A stretch of DNA of 64,000 bases, from assembly GCF_030125375.1 (NCBI RefSeq), contig NZ_JASJUU010000007.1, positions 63,416 to 127,415 of the forward strand. The letters are read 5' to 3'. Below are positions 1 through 8,030 of the stretch, piece after piece. Source of the DNA: Pseudoalteromonas umbrosa (lineage in GTDB: Bacteria; Pseudomonadota; Gammaproteobacteria; Enterobacterales; Alteromonadaceae). Each line of letters opens with the position of its first letter. The first letter of the stretch is position 1. Below the pieces are notes generated by a model that ran no database searches, was not told the origin of the DNA, and worked only from the letters and a program-made list of their open reading frames with translations. The translations under genes were made by a program, and so were the position numbers.

Positions 1-1
1 C

Positions 2-502
2 GAGTGTCGACAAATGCTCTACACTGGACATAAGCTAAATCAGCCAGCTGCTGTCCGATATCCTCGAGGCTCTGCAGGTGAGGTCGAGCCAACACCAGAG
101 ATGACACAATTACCAATTGGTAAAGCCAACACCATTCGTGAAGGACAAAAACTCGCGATATTAAACTTTGGTACATTGCTAGATAATGCTCGCAGCGTCG
201 CAGAGCAGTTAGATGCAACACTCGTTGATATGCGTTTTGTGAAGCCGCTAGATGATTCTTTGCTTGCTGCTCTTGCCAAAACACACACTCACTTTATTAC
301 ATTGGAAGACAATGCCATTGCTGGCGGTGCAGGCAGTGCAGTTAGCGAGTATTTTGCGCAACAAAATATCGCACGCCCTGTGAGGCACTTAGGCATACCA
401 GATGAATTCATCAAACATGGTACGCAAGCGCAAATGCACAGTGAAATGGGCCTAGACAGCGATGGGATCCTTACTGCTGCAAAAGCATGGATTGAACAGT
501 AA
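2..502 (+). CDS. dxs: 1-deoxy-D-xylulose-5-phosphate synthase, C-terminal part
   Basis: Dxs is the cytoplasmic, thiamine-diphosphate-dependent enzyme that condenses pyruvate with glyceraldehyde 3-phosphate, the first step of the MEP isoprenoid pathway. Only the last 166 residues are present. The reading frame is open through the left window edge, and the first residues (ECRQMLYTG) match the interior of the family, so the internal ATG at 14 is not the start. The AVRYPRG segment and the later stretch LEDNAIAGGAGSAVSEYF are typical of the transketolase C-terminal domain. A hairpin terminator follows directly, so dxs is probably the last gene of its transcription unit (often ispA-dxs in this group; the upstream gene is outside the window). 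Confidence 0.95.
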   Translation, partial: ECRQMLYTGHKLNQPAAVRYPRGSAGEVEPTPEMTQLPIGKANTIREGQKLAILNFGTLLDNARSVAEQLDATLVDMRFVKPLDDSLLAALAKTHTHFITLEDNAIAGGAGSAVSEYFAQQNIARPVRHLGIPDEFIKHGTQAQMHSEMGLDSDGILTAAKAWIEQ

Positions 503-509
503 ATATATT

Positions 510-544
510 AATGTAGTGACTGCATAAGTAGTCACTACATTTTC
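510..544 (+). terminator. Terminator after dxs
   Basis: A perfect 12-bp inverted repeat (arms 510-521 and 530-541, AATGTAGTGACT) with an 8-nt loop begins 7 nt after the dxs stop and runs into a short T run. It is a likely Rho-independent terminator. Confidence 0.75.
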
Positions 545-1151
545 CACGAACATATTCACCATTCTCACCTAAAACAGACCAAATTAATTCAATATTGGCA
601 ACAATAAAGCGCTCTTAATCAACTTAAAAATGTCACTTCAGTAGATATGCTCCACTCAAAACGCCCTTCCTATTAAAATACAAAAGTTTTGGAAAAAACT
701 TACTAAAAATTAAAATAATCATTGAAAATGCAATTACAATCATAATCATACAAAATAATCAGCAATATAAATGACGTATTCAAATAAGTTAATGCGTTCT
801 TTTATTGCACAATAAAAGATAAGTATGGGTAAATTTCAATCCATATAAATACGATTTTTAGTACGAATATACCCCCTATGAAACATTTCATATTACTGAA
901 TGAACAATAGACAACAATGGGGTAGTGTGATAAAAAATTGTAAAAAATTACAATCTAAATCATAGATAAGTAGCACATTCTCTGAGCAACTTTTTATTTT
1001 TGCTTGATTGTATTTATTTATGTTGGGCAATGAGTGGCATTCTTTAGACTTGCCAAATAACTTGTTTTTCAGTGTTGCTTGGCAAAGCTGTAACAAAGCG
1101 TCTTTAAGTATTGAAAACACATAACGGAATAGATGTTAAAAGGAAGAGAAA
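545..1151. other. Gene-free AT-rich stretch with two short palindromes
   Basis: About 600 bases with no credible coding region. The one open frame here (893-1120, minus) has no ribosome binding site or family resemblance. Two perfect palindromes stand out: TATGAAA-CA-TTTCATA at 877-892 and ATTGTAA-AAAA-TTACAAT at 937-954. Both lie upstream of the small regulator at 1152 and could be binding sites. No tRNA, repeat or mobile element is visible. Confidence 0.5.
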
Positions 1152-1388
1152 ATGGTAGATTTTTTTGCAAGATATATCACTGGTGATGACCTAAGAGCAT
1201 TGCGTAAGAAAAAAGGTGTAACAACAGCAATCATGGCCAAGCATTTAGGTGTGTGCCGAAAAACGTATGAAAACTGGGAACGTGACGTAGGTCAACCTAA
1301 ACTAAATCAGTTTTTTGCAATATGCGCATTTTGCTCTATCGACTTAAGTGAATTAATTACCAAAATAAGAGGGCATCAAAGCTCTTAA
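1152..1388 (+). CDS. Small XRE/Cro-type helix-turn-helix protein
   Basis: A 78-residue protein, almost wholly one lambda-repressor-like helix-turn-helix domain (about residues 12-70). The recognition region AKHLGVCRKTYENWERDVGQP has the pattern of XRE-type domains, where the second helix carries the T/S-x-x-x-W-E signature. There is no further domain, so it is probably a single-domain DNA-binding regulator or a remnant of a larger one. The ATG is preceded by AGGAAGAG at a normal distance. No toxin or partner gene lies beside it; the long AT-rich region upstream holds two palindromes that could be its operators, which is inference. The target is unknown. Confidence 0.7.
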   Translation: MVDFFARYITGDDLRALRKKKGVTTAIMAKHLGVCRKTYENWERDVGQPKLNQFFAICAFCSIDLSELITKIRGHQSS

Positions 1389-1431
1389 CACTATCCTTTA
1401 CAGCAAGTATTTTATGCCTACTGCTACCTGT

Positions 1432-1467
1432 GAAAGAGGTACTGCTTATATACTTTATACCTCTTTC
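1432..1467 (+). terminator. Hairpin downstream of XRE gene
   Basis: Perfect 10-bp arms GAAAGAGGTA (1432-1441) and TACCTCTTTC (1458-1467) with a 16-nt loop, 43 nt after the stop. There is no long T run, so termination is possible but not certain. The rest of 1389-1704 shows no gene. Confidence 0.45.
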
Positions 1468-1704
1468 TCCCACCTTAGCTGACGATAGGCTGCAGACACT
1501 TTTGCAAAATTAATCCATCACTTAGTTGACCATAACGCCTCTCTTAAACCTCAGGTCTTTTTCTATTGATAAACTTTCATGTTTATCAAGTCTATGTAAA
1601 AACGCCACTTTATACACAACATATAAAAACTTCCATTTTGTCGCTTGCATTTACTTTTTAATTCTTATCAAGATAAATCTCTATACAACATAATAAGGAC
1701 AATG

Positions 1705-2961
1705 ATGATGTTTAAAAAGCAATTAGCCAATGTGGTCTACATATTGTTTTTCGTATTCCTAAGCACACAAAGTAGCGCAAGAGAATACTCCGTAGGTGTC
1801 ACCTATTTCACCGCAACCGATTATAGCCGAACCGAAAAGCTCACTTCACACCATACTGACTATCGAGACATTTTAATAAAAATTTGGTACCCCACTACCA
1901 GCCCCAATACGGATTTACCCAGCTACTTGCACTTTCACACCGAGCAATATCCCTATTCGACAGCCACACCATCTGAACACCACAAACAATTACATCAATA
2001 CCTAAAAACACTTCCTTTTGAATTAACTAAAAATGCCCCTCTAGCAGAAAGCTCAACCCCCTTTCCCATTGTGATGTACTCACATGGCTATCAATCAACA
2101 GTTGAAGATAAAGAAATCCTAATGATAGAACTTGCCAAAAAAGGCTATATCGCTGTCAGTGTAGGCCACCCTCACCATGCTCAGTTTGTCACTCAAAGTC
2201 ATAACCAGCATGCAACCTATGACAGTGACGCACGAGCCAATGATTTTTATATCAGTGAACTAGCCGATGTAAACTTTGATGAATTGGTCGCTGAGCTAGA
2301 CTCATTTGCAGGCATTGAACTCAATGACGAACAAACCGCCCGAGTTTACCAATTAATGAGCTGGACAGAGGGTGACCGTAAAGCGCTCGATATGTGGGTG
2401 GCAGACATGCATTTTGCGCTTGATCAACTTACGCGACTTCAATATGGCCAATACTGGGGGATGCACTATGTCGATGAGTACCTAAAAACCTTTAAAGGTC
2501 AGTTAGACCTCACTCGCTTGGCCGCGATTGGCCTTTCCTTTGGAGGGCCAACCGTTGCCGCATTTTGCCAGCAAGTTTATCAATGCAAAGGCGCAATTAA
2601 CTTCGATGGCTTGCATTTTAATTTGTCACCTAACATGCCATCGCAAAAGCCTTATTTAATGATGCACTCAGAGCTGCCTCTCAACGCAGATTATAGTCTG
2701 GTGTTCAATCAACAAGTTGCCGATACATATATGCTGCAAATTAGCGGGGCATTGCATTGGGATTTTTCAGATTACCCTTATGTGTTCCCATTTGACCGCA
2801 ACCGACCTTTTTTAGGCAGTATAGATCCGTATCTTGTAACTGAGATCGTTAACTCAATCAGTCTGCAATTTATCGATGTCTACCTAAAAGAGGCATCTAC
2901 AAAAGCAGAGCTTGTCGAGCTACTGGAGAGTTACGCTCCCGTGCAATTCAAATACAAATAA
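1705..2961 (+). CDS. Secreted alpha/beta hydrolase, PAF-acetylhydrolase-like
   Basis: Probable exported esterase or lipase of the alpha/beta-hydrolase fold. A signal peptide is visible: two lysines, the hydrophobic run VVYILFFVFL, and a likely cut after QSSA. The mature part carries an oxyanion-type segment IVMYSHGYQS and a nucleophile elbow GLSFGG (G-x-S-x-G). The layout, including DIKIWYPT-like residues before the HG motif and a later H-W in ALHWDFSD, resembles bacterial relatives of plasma platelet-activating-factor acetylhydrolase and dienelactone hydrolases. The substrate cannot be told. Three in-frame ATGs follow each other (1702, 1705, 1708). AAGGA at 1695-1699 is best spaced for the second or third, so longer versions from 1645 are unlikely. 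It stands alone between hairpins. Confidence 0.75.
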   Translation: MMFKKQLANVVYILFFVFLSTQSSAREYSVGVTYFTATDYSRTEKLTSHHTDYRDILIKIWYPTTSPNTDLPSYLHFHTEQYPYSTATPSEHHKQLHQYLKTLPFELTKNAPLAESSTPFPIVMYSHGYQSTVEDKEILMIELAKKGYIAVSVGHPHHAQFVTQSHNQHATYDSDARANDFYISELADVNFDELVAELDSFAGIELNDEQTARVYQLMSWTEGDRKALDMWVADMHFALDQLTRLQYGQYWGMHYVDEYLKTFKGQLDLTRLAAIGLSFGGPTVAAFCQQVYQCKGAINFDGLHFNLSPNMPSQKPYLMMHSELPLNADYSLVFNQQVADTYMLQISGALHWDFSDYPYVFPFDRNRPFLGSIDPYLVTEIVNSISLQFIDVYLKEASTKAELVELLESYAPVQFKYK

Positions 2962-2970
2962 AAATGTTGC

Positions 2971-2998
2971 GCTTACCCTTCTAATAAAAAGGGTAAGC
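2971..2998 (+). terminator. Hairpin after the hydrolase gene
   Basis: 10-bp perfect arms GCTTACCCTT and AAGGGTAAGC with an 8-nt loop, starting 10 nt after the stop. There is no T run, so it is a weak terminator candidate or an mRNA 3' stabilising hairpin. Confidence 0.5.
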
Positions 2999-3084
2999 CA
3001 TACACTACCTTTATATTTTTTGGCATTTCCTCCATTAAAGACAATACTTAAGCTCTAAACAGACGCCACATAATAGGCCCGCTC

Positions 3085-4158
3085 ATGCCCAACCAAGCAA
3101 AAGACATGGAAGAGATGCTATTTTTCAGCCAAATGCTGAATGAGTGCTCCCCGCTCGAGTTGTTGAAGCAAATACTCATGCATTCGCACCATGCAATTGT
3201 TATTACGGATGCTGATGCCAGCGCAGGCTATCGGATCATCTATGCAAACCCCGTTTTTTGCCGCCATACTGGATATGAATTAGCAGAGCTGGTTGGTATG
3301 TCTCCTCGTATATTACAAGGGCCAAAGAGTAATAAACGAATAATTGAGAAGCTCACCCCCGCTCTACAAGAACGCGGTTTTTTTTATGGCGCATCAATTA
3401 ACTATCGCAAAGATGGCAGCATGTACCCTGTCGAGTGGAATATCTCTGAAATCAAGAATGAGCAAGGCGAAGTGACTCATTACATTTCAATGCAAAAAGA
3501 TCTCAGTAACTTTCACCGGCTTGCCAAGCAAGTTAAAAAGAGTAATGAGAACTTTAAAGACTTTTATCTATCGACCACCAAAAAAGATAAAACACACGCT
3601 AACAAAGAGGTCTTAGACTCATTAAAAGACAATCAAAAAATCTATGCTGGCGGTCTGAGAAACGATGAAAACGCCGATTTATTTGAAGATGCTTTTTTTG
3701 ATTTTTCCCCCGATGAAATGGGGGCTTTAGGAAATAAAGTCGATAAAGGTGAGCTCAGCGCAGAAGAGTTCTGGCGAGAAAACCCCATTGATGATGAAGA
3801 TGTATCCGCACTGATTGAGTCGATACAAGAGGTAGATGTAGAGTTAGGTCTATTGCAGTCTCAGGGGCAGAGTAAAGAACGCCTTGAAAATATTGCCAAT
3901 GGCTTTAAAGAGGTTGCCAACAACCTGTATTTCTGTGTCGAGTTCAATGACGGAGCCCTCATCATCGATGAAGTTGCCAACATACTTATGATCTTAGAAG
4001 AGAGTCATGAATTCCCCATCGACGTGCTTGTGACCTTCAATAAGGAAGTTTATGAGTGGTTAGACGGTGCGGTAATTACTAAAAATGCCGACAATATATT
4101 CGAGGGTGAGAACAATACTATTGCTGCAGGCAATCAGCTTTTGCTGTTTCTAAAGTAA
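3085..4158 (+). CDS. PAS-domain protein with unrecognised C-terminal region
   Basis: A 357-residue cytoplasmic protein. Residues about 30-140 form one PAS domain plus PAC segment (HAIVITDADASAGYRIIYAN, then FYGASINYRKDGSMYPVEWNISEI). The segment GMSPRILQGP at 71-80 aligns with the flavin-binding LOV signature G-x-N-C-R-F-L-Q-G-P, but the photoactive Cys is replaced by Pro74, so a classic light-driven adduct cannot form. About 220 residues follow that match no output domain I know: an acidic central part (EDAFFDFSPDEMG...) and a C-terminal block containing CVEFNDGALIIDEVANILMIL. There is no kinase, GGDEF or EAL motif. It faces the cpxP-like gene tail to tail. Function is unknown; a sensory adaptor is a guess. 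Confidence 0.7.
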   Translation: MPNQAKDMEEMLFFSQMLNECSPLELLKQILMHSHHAIVITDADASAGYRIIYANPVFCRHTGYELAELVGMSPRILQGPKSNKRIIEKLTPALQERGFFYGASINYRKDGSMYPVEWNISEIKNEQGEVTHYISMQKDLSNFHRLAKQVKKSNENFKDFYLSTTKKDKTHANKEVLDSLKDNQKIYAGGLRNDENADLFEDAFFDFSPDEMGALGNKVDKGELSAEEFWRENPIDDEDVSALIESIQEVDVELGLLQSQGQSKERLENIANGFKEVANNLYFCVEFNDGALIIDEVANILMILEESHEFPIDVLVTFNKEVYEWLDGAVITKNADNIFEGENNTIAAGNQLLLFLK

Positions 4159-4164
4159 TTGAAA

Positions 4165-4190
4165 TGGGCTGAACAACTCTGCTCAGCCCA
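4165..4190. terminator. Convergent hairpin between PAS gene and cpxP-like gene
   Basis: 8-bp arms TGGGCTGA and TCAGCCCA with a 10-nt loop in the 38-nt gap between two convergent genes. The position suits a shared bidirectional terminator, though T runs are short. Confidence 0.5.
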
Positions 4191-4196
4191 AAATAT

Positions 4197-4685
4197 TTAA
4201 TTATCGCGCTTATGTTGCATGTTTGCCATGTACTTACGCTTTCTTTTGGCGATTTTACTGCGCTGTTCATCCGTCAGAATGTGGTGAATTGCATGTCGTG
4301 CTTCAAGCATAGTCAGCATAAATGCTTGCTTCTTCGGTGAATGCTCTTCTAATAACAACTGCGCCTGCGTTTTATCAAAGGTATCGGCTTCTATGATTGA
4401 TTTAAACGCTTGGCGAGGCTTACTCGGATACGCCTCTTTTAAATCTTCAAGCTGTGCTTTGTAAGTTGCAAATACAGCTTTCAGCTTATCCTGCTGAGTT
4501 TGAGTCAGTTCAAGATGACGGATCGCCTTGTCCGATAGTAACCGTTTTTCTAAATGCGCAAACGGCTTCATTTGATGACGCTTTGCTTTTTGCTCATGAC
4601 TTGTTGGTTCACTGGCTAACGTAATGTGTGGGATCACCCCAACACTGATGCAACTTGCTAGTAGTAGGCTGGCTAATTTATTCAT
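4197..4685 (-). CDS. Periplasmic CpxP/Spy-like protein
   Basis: A 162-residue exported protein with an N-terminal signal peptide (MNKLASLLLASCISVG..., likely cut near TLAS). It has the LTxxQ-type motif of the CpxP/Spy family (LTQTQQDKLKAVF) and a second copy near the end (LTDEQRSKI). It is rich in Lys, Gln and Glu helices. In enterobacteria CpxP is a periplasmic feedback inhibitor of the CpxA kinase and Spy is a chaperone. The length is close to that of CpxP. The gene is divergent from an adjacent Cpx-like response regulator and kinase pair, the same arrangement as E. coli cpxP-cpxRA, which supports a CpxP-like role. The start is ATG at 4685 with GGAG 8 nt before it; an in-frame TTG just upstream is less likely. 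Confidence 0.75.
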   Translation of the reverse strand: MNKLASLLLASCISVGVIPHITLASEPTSHEQKAKRHQMKPFAHLEKRLLSDKAIRHLELTQTQQDKLKAVFATYKAQLEDLKEAYPSKPRQAFKSIIEADTFDKTQAQLLLEEHSPKKQAFMLTMLEARHAIHHILTDEQRSKIAKRKRKYMANMQHKRDN

Positions 4686-4798
4686 CAAGCTATCTCCGGT
4701 TGATTGTGTTAATGCGAACGTTCGCTCTTACTCCTTTTAACTGAGCGCGCCTCGTATTCATGTCATGGTGAACTTTAGCAAGCACAAAGCAAAGCAAC

Positions 4799-4824
4799 GT
4801 CAAGCTAATGTAAAGTTATGTCAA
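4799..4824. promoter_or_regulatory. Candidate CpxR binding site, three half-sites
   Basis: In the 333-base divergent region between the cpxP-like and cpxR-like genes there are three direct repeats: GTCAA (4799), GTAAA (4810) and GTCAA (4820). They start 11 and 10 bases apart, so they lie on one face of the helix. The E. coli CpxR box is GTAAA-N5-GTAAA. This is a likely operator for the cpxP-like gene. Nothing else clear is seen in this stretch. Confidence 0.5.
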
Positions 4825-5018
4825 AAGCGATAACAAGGCATCTCAGAACTCCTATTGTCCCTAACAATGTGCAAATATTATTGAAATGATGAAATCTATC
4901 TAAGATTTAAAACAGTTGTCAGATCCGCATCTTTTAGCGTAAAGAAGTGTAAATTCAATTCGAAGACTCTTATAGTTAAGTAAAATGATTTCATTAGATA
5001 ATTAAAAAAGAAGCCTTT

Positions 5019-5705
5019 ATGAGCACGTCAATTCTTATCATCGACGATGACCAGTCACTGTGCGAGCTGCTGACAGAATACCTAGAAGCTGAACAATTTA
5101 ATGTCGAATGTAAACACGATGGTGAACAAGGCTTAGACTCAGCTTTAAATCATGAATACGGGGTTATTTTGCTTGATGTGATGATGCCTAAAAAAGATGG
5201 CTTCGACGTGTTAAAATCTCTCAGGCTTAAAAAAATGACCCCTGTGATCATGCTCACAGCAAAGGGAGATGATTTTGATCGAATATTTGGATTAGAGCTT
5301 GGCGCAGATGACTATATTCCAAAACCATTCAATCACCGTGAATTACTTGCAAGGATCAAGGCCATTACTCGCAGGGTTGCCCATTTAACTCAGCACAGCT
5401 CTCCTTTGCAACTTGAGTATCATGGCCTTGCATTAGATATAGCATCAAGAAGTGCCTACCTAAACGATCAGGCCATCCCATTAACGGGCACCGAGTATGA
5501 AGTGCTATATCAACTGATGAAATCAGCTGGTGAAATTGTGAGTAAGCAAACCCTTTGCCAAAGCGTCTTAGGCCGCCCTTTGGTTGCCTATGACCGCTCC
5601 GTCGACATGCATGTCAGTAATGTAAGAAAAAAACTGGCTCAATTCAGTGAGCATACTTTTATAAAAACATTAAGAGGCTCAGGATACATATTCCTCACAG
5701 CTTAA
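5019..5705 (+). CDS. cpxR: OmpR-family response regulator, CpxR-like
   Basis: A 228-residue two-domain regulator. The receiver domain (about 1-120) has the acidic pair DDD at 9-11, the phospho-acceptor in VILLDVMMPKKDG, the conserved Thr in MLTAKGDD and Lys in PKPF. A winged-helix domain with the HVSNVRKKL recognition helix and the RGSGYIF wing follows. The run DDFDRIFGLELGADDYIPKPFN is typical of CpxR. It should be phosphorylated by the kinase encoded 1 nt downstream and control envelope-stress genes, including the divergent cpxP-like gene. The start ATG follows AAAGAAG. The specific name rests on similarity and neighbourhood. Confidence 0.85.
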   Translation: MSTSILIIDDDQSLCELLTEYLEAEQFNVECKHDGEQGLDSALNHEYGVILLDVMMPKKDGFDVLKSLRLKKMTPVIMLTAKGDDFDRIFGLELGADDYIPKPFNHRELLARIKAITRRVAHLTQHSSPLQLEYHGLALDIASRSAYLNDQAIPLTGTEYEVLYQLMKSAGEIVSKQTLCQSVLGRPLVAYDRSVDMHVSNVRKKLAQFSEHTFIKTLRGSGYIFLTA

Positions 5706-5706
5706 T

Positions 5707-7077
5707 ATGAGAAAATTTTTAGCAGTAAAAGTCTTTTTTTGGTTTTGGCTAACCATAGTTTGCACCTTATCTTTACTGATAAGCATTAGCTTTTTACAAC
5801 CCGATATGTTGGCCAGTAAAGACATCTCACCGCCCATGTTGAAAAATTTATTTCATTTACAACGATCATTGGAGCGTCATGTTGATCGCATGCCAGAGAA
5901 ATCGATTGCGCAGATCATCTCAAATCGACGACATAACAAACGTGCAAAGGTGTATCTCAAACATATAGAGTCTGAGAAAAGCTTGGTGAGTGCAGAAGAG
6001 CTCTATGCCTACGACTTAGCCCTACTCAACTTTGCCATTAACGGTGAACCCAAAGCCATTAATACTGAAAAGTTTAGAGCCTATGGCCCTATAAAAATGC
6101 ATATTCGCGGCGATGAATTCCAACTATTTATGATTATTGATAACCGTGAAGACGACTTATTTCTCAAGGTCCGACTGATGCCACAATGGCTCAAGCTCTC
6201 AATTATATTATTTGCCAGTATGTTACTGAGCTACTGGTTTGCTCGAGGGCTTCTTAAACCAATAAAGCAGCTACAAACAGCCGCAGCCAAACTTGCCAAT
6301 GGTGCCCTTAGCACACGTGCAAATGTCGATAACAAACGTCAAGACGAATTAGGCCAGTTAGGTAAGGACTTTGATGCGATGGCGTCTCAACTTGAGTTTC
6401 AAGTGCTAAGTCAAAAACGACTGCTTGCTGATATTTCTCATGAATTGCGCTCTCCACTAACACGACTACAAATGGCAACAGGCATTGCTGCCAGCAAAGC
6501 CAGTGGCGATTTAGATAGCTATTTGCAGCGGATCGAAAAAGAATCCCAACTGCTCGAGCATATGCTCAGCGATATTTTACAGCTCTCCAAGCTAGAGTCT
6601 GGGATCAATCACTTTGAACCACACCCCATATCAGTAATCGACTTACTTACGCCTGTCATCAATGACGCTGATTTTGAAAGCCAACAACTAGAGAAAACCA
6701 TCAGTACCAATGAATTACCAGATGCGATTATTGAAGGGGATGAGATCTTGCTCAGCAGAGCAATTGAAAACATAATCCGAAATGCACTCAAGTACGCCAA
6801 AAATCAAGTCACGGTCACAAGTCTCATCGCACAGCAAGCTTTGGTACTCACAGTCTCCGATGATGGTCCTGGTGTCAGTGATGATATGCTCGATAAACTT
6901 TGCATTCCATTTTATCGTGCATCTCAGTCAAGAACCCCAGATAACAACAAAGCTGGCGGCTTTGGTCTGGGTTTGGCAATTGCGCAACATGCGATAAAAG
7001 TGCATCATGGCCACATAGAGTTTAATAATCGGCAAGGTCTTTGTGTGACCCTAACGATCCCATTACAGCAGCCTTAA
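5707..7077 (+). CDS. cpxA: Sensor histidine kinase, CpxA-like
   Basis: A 456-residue inner-membrane kinase. It has an N-terminal transmembrane helix (VFFWFWLTIVCTLSLLISISFL), a periplasmic sensor region of about 130 residues, and a second transmembrane helix (LSIILFASMLLSYWFARGLL). HAMP (KPIKQLQTAAAKLANG), a phospho-acceptor H-box (ADISHELRSPLTRLQ) and an ATPase domain with N-box (IENIIRNALKYA), G1 (SDDGPGVSD) and GFGLGLAI follow. It begins 1 nt after the regulator stop, so the pair is an operon. Its stop codon overlaps the start of the pldB-like gene. By analogy it senses envelope stress and is restrained by the CpxP-like protein. Confidence 0.85.
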   Translation: MRKFLAVKVFFWFWLTIVCTLSLLISISFLQPDMLASKDISPPMLKNLFHLQRSLERHVDRMPEKSIAQIISNRRHNKRAKVYLKHIESEKSLVSAEELYAYDLALLNFAINGEPKAINTEKFRAYGPIKMHIRGDEFQLFMIIDNREDDLFLKVRLMPQWLKLSIILFASMLLSYWFARGLLKPIKQLQTAAAKLANGALSTRANVDNKRQDELGQLGKDFDAMASQLEFQVLSQKRLLADISHELRSPLTRLQMATGIAASKASGDLDSYLQRIEKESQLLEHMLSDILQLSKLESGINHFEPHPISVIDLLTPVINDADFESQQLEKTISTNELPDAIIEGDEILLSRAIENIIRNALKYAKNQVTVTSLIAQQALVLTVSDDGPGVSDDMLDKLCIPFYRASQSRTPDNNKAGGFGLGLAIAQHAIKVHHGHIEFNNRQGLCVTLTIPLQQP

Positions 7078-8030
7078 TGTTTTATAGTCAAAGTTCTTCG
7101 CTTTTTGATAATCAATGTGCCATCGAACACCACTGGCAAACGGGTATTAAAGGATATATCCACACCCAAATTGGTAAAGTGTTTTATTTTCGTCATATTC
7201 CTGCACAAGCAAAGTACACGCTGGTACTGGTAAACGGTCGAATAGAAAGCGCCTATAAATACAGGGAACTACTTTGGGAGTTGGCCCAGAATAAGATTGG
7301 TGTTGTCACCTTTGATCATCCCGGACAAGGGTATTCGGAGCGCCTATTAGCCAATAGACAAATTGGCCATATTCAAAATTTTAAACAATACAGCGACGTA
7401 CTTAGCCTCATTATCGCAGAGCAAGTTACGCCCCACACTGATAGTTGGCTTTTTTTAGCCCACTCAATGGGAGGCGCTATCGTGCGTCATTATCTTGAAA
7501 ACACACCCAATACAGACGCACAAGGGGCATTTTTCAGCGCACCGATGTTTGAGATAAATACAGCCCCCTACCCAGTCTGGTTTGCTAAATGGGTGGCAAA
7601 AACCGCTTGCATACTAGGTAAAGCAAAAAGCTTTGCCATAGGCCAGCAATCTTATCAGCCAAAATCATTTGAAGATAATGAACTCACCGGGTGTGATAAA
7701 CGATATCAAGCATTCAGAGCACTATATGAACAACACAGTGAATTACAACTTGGCGGTGTGAGTTTTGGCTGGTTAAATGCGGCCCTTACTGAAACCAGTA
7801 AAAAAAGACAGTCTATTTCACTGCCAATCGCCATCGCTAGCGCCGAGCATGACAGTATCGTCAATAGCCAAGCGCACTTTGCATATGCATCGCAGCAAAC
7901 TCTTTGTAAGATAGAGAGCTACTCGGGCAAACATGAATTGCTATGTGAAGAAGACACAATTAGACGTGCCGTGTTGACGCAATGCTACGAATTTGCAGAC
8001 TCCGTAACACTTAAAGAAACAGGGTCTTGA
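7077..8030 (+). CDS. pldB: Lysophospholipase L2 (PldB-like) alpha/beta hydrolase
   Basis: A 317-residue hydrolase that aligns along most of E. coli PldB. LVNGRIESAYKYRELLWEL corresponds to PGRIESYVKYAELAYDL, FDHPGQGYSERLL to the HRGQG segment, and LAHSMGGAI is the nucleophile elbow. HDSIV supplies the catalytic Asp region and SGKHELL the His. PldB cleaves acyl chains from lysophospholipids at the inner membrane. The ATG at 7077 overlaps the kinase stop (TAATG) and has no strong ribosome site, which points to translational coupling to cpxA. A longer start at 7041 would lie inside the kinase gene. The 3' end overlaps convergent fieF by 46 nt. Confidence 0.85.
   Translation: MFYSQSSSLFDNQCAIEHHWQTGIKGYIHTQIGKVFYFRHIPAQAKYTLVLVNGRIESAYKYRELLWELAQNKIGVVTFDHPGQGYSERLLANRQIGHIQNFKQYSDVLSLIIAEQVTPHTDSWLFLAHSMGGAIVRHYLENTPNTDAQGAFFSAPMFEINTAPYPVWFAKWVAKTACILGKAKSFAIGQQSYQPKSFEDNELTGCDKRYQAFRALYEQHSELQLGGVSFGWLNAALTETSKKRQSISLPIAIASAEHDSIVNSQAHFAYASQQTLCKIESYSGKHELLCEEDTIRRAVLTQCYEFADSVTLKETGS

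Noticed and set aside
680-750. AT-rich segment with AATAATCATT resembling part of a Fur box
   Set aside because: Only about 12 of 17 consensus positions match, expected by chance in such AT-rich DNA.
893-1120. Minus-strand 75-residue frame
   Set aside because: No ribosome site, AT-rich low-information sequence and no family resemblance.
6782-6997. Frame inside the kinase ATPase domain
   Set aside because: Shifted frame over the conserved N- and G-boxes of the kinase.
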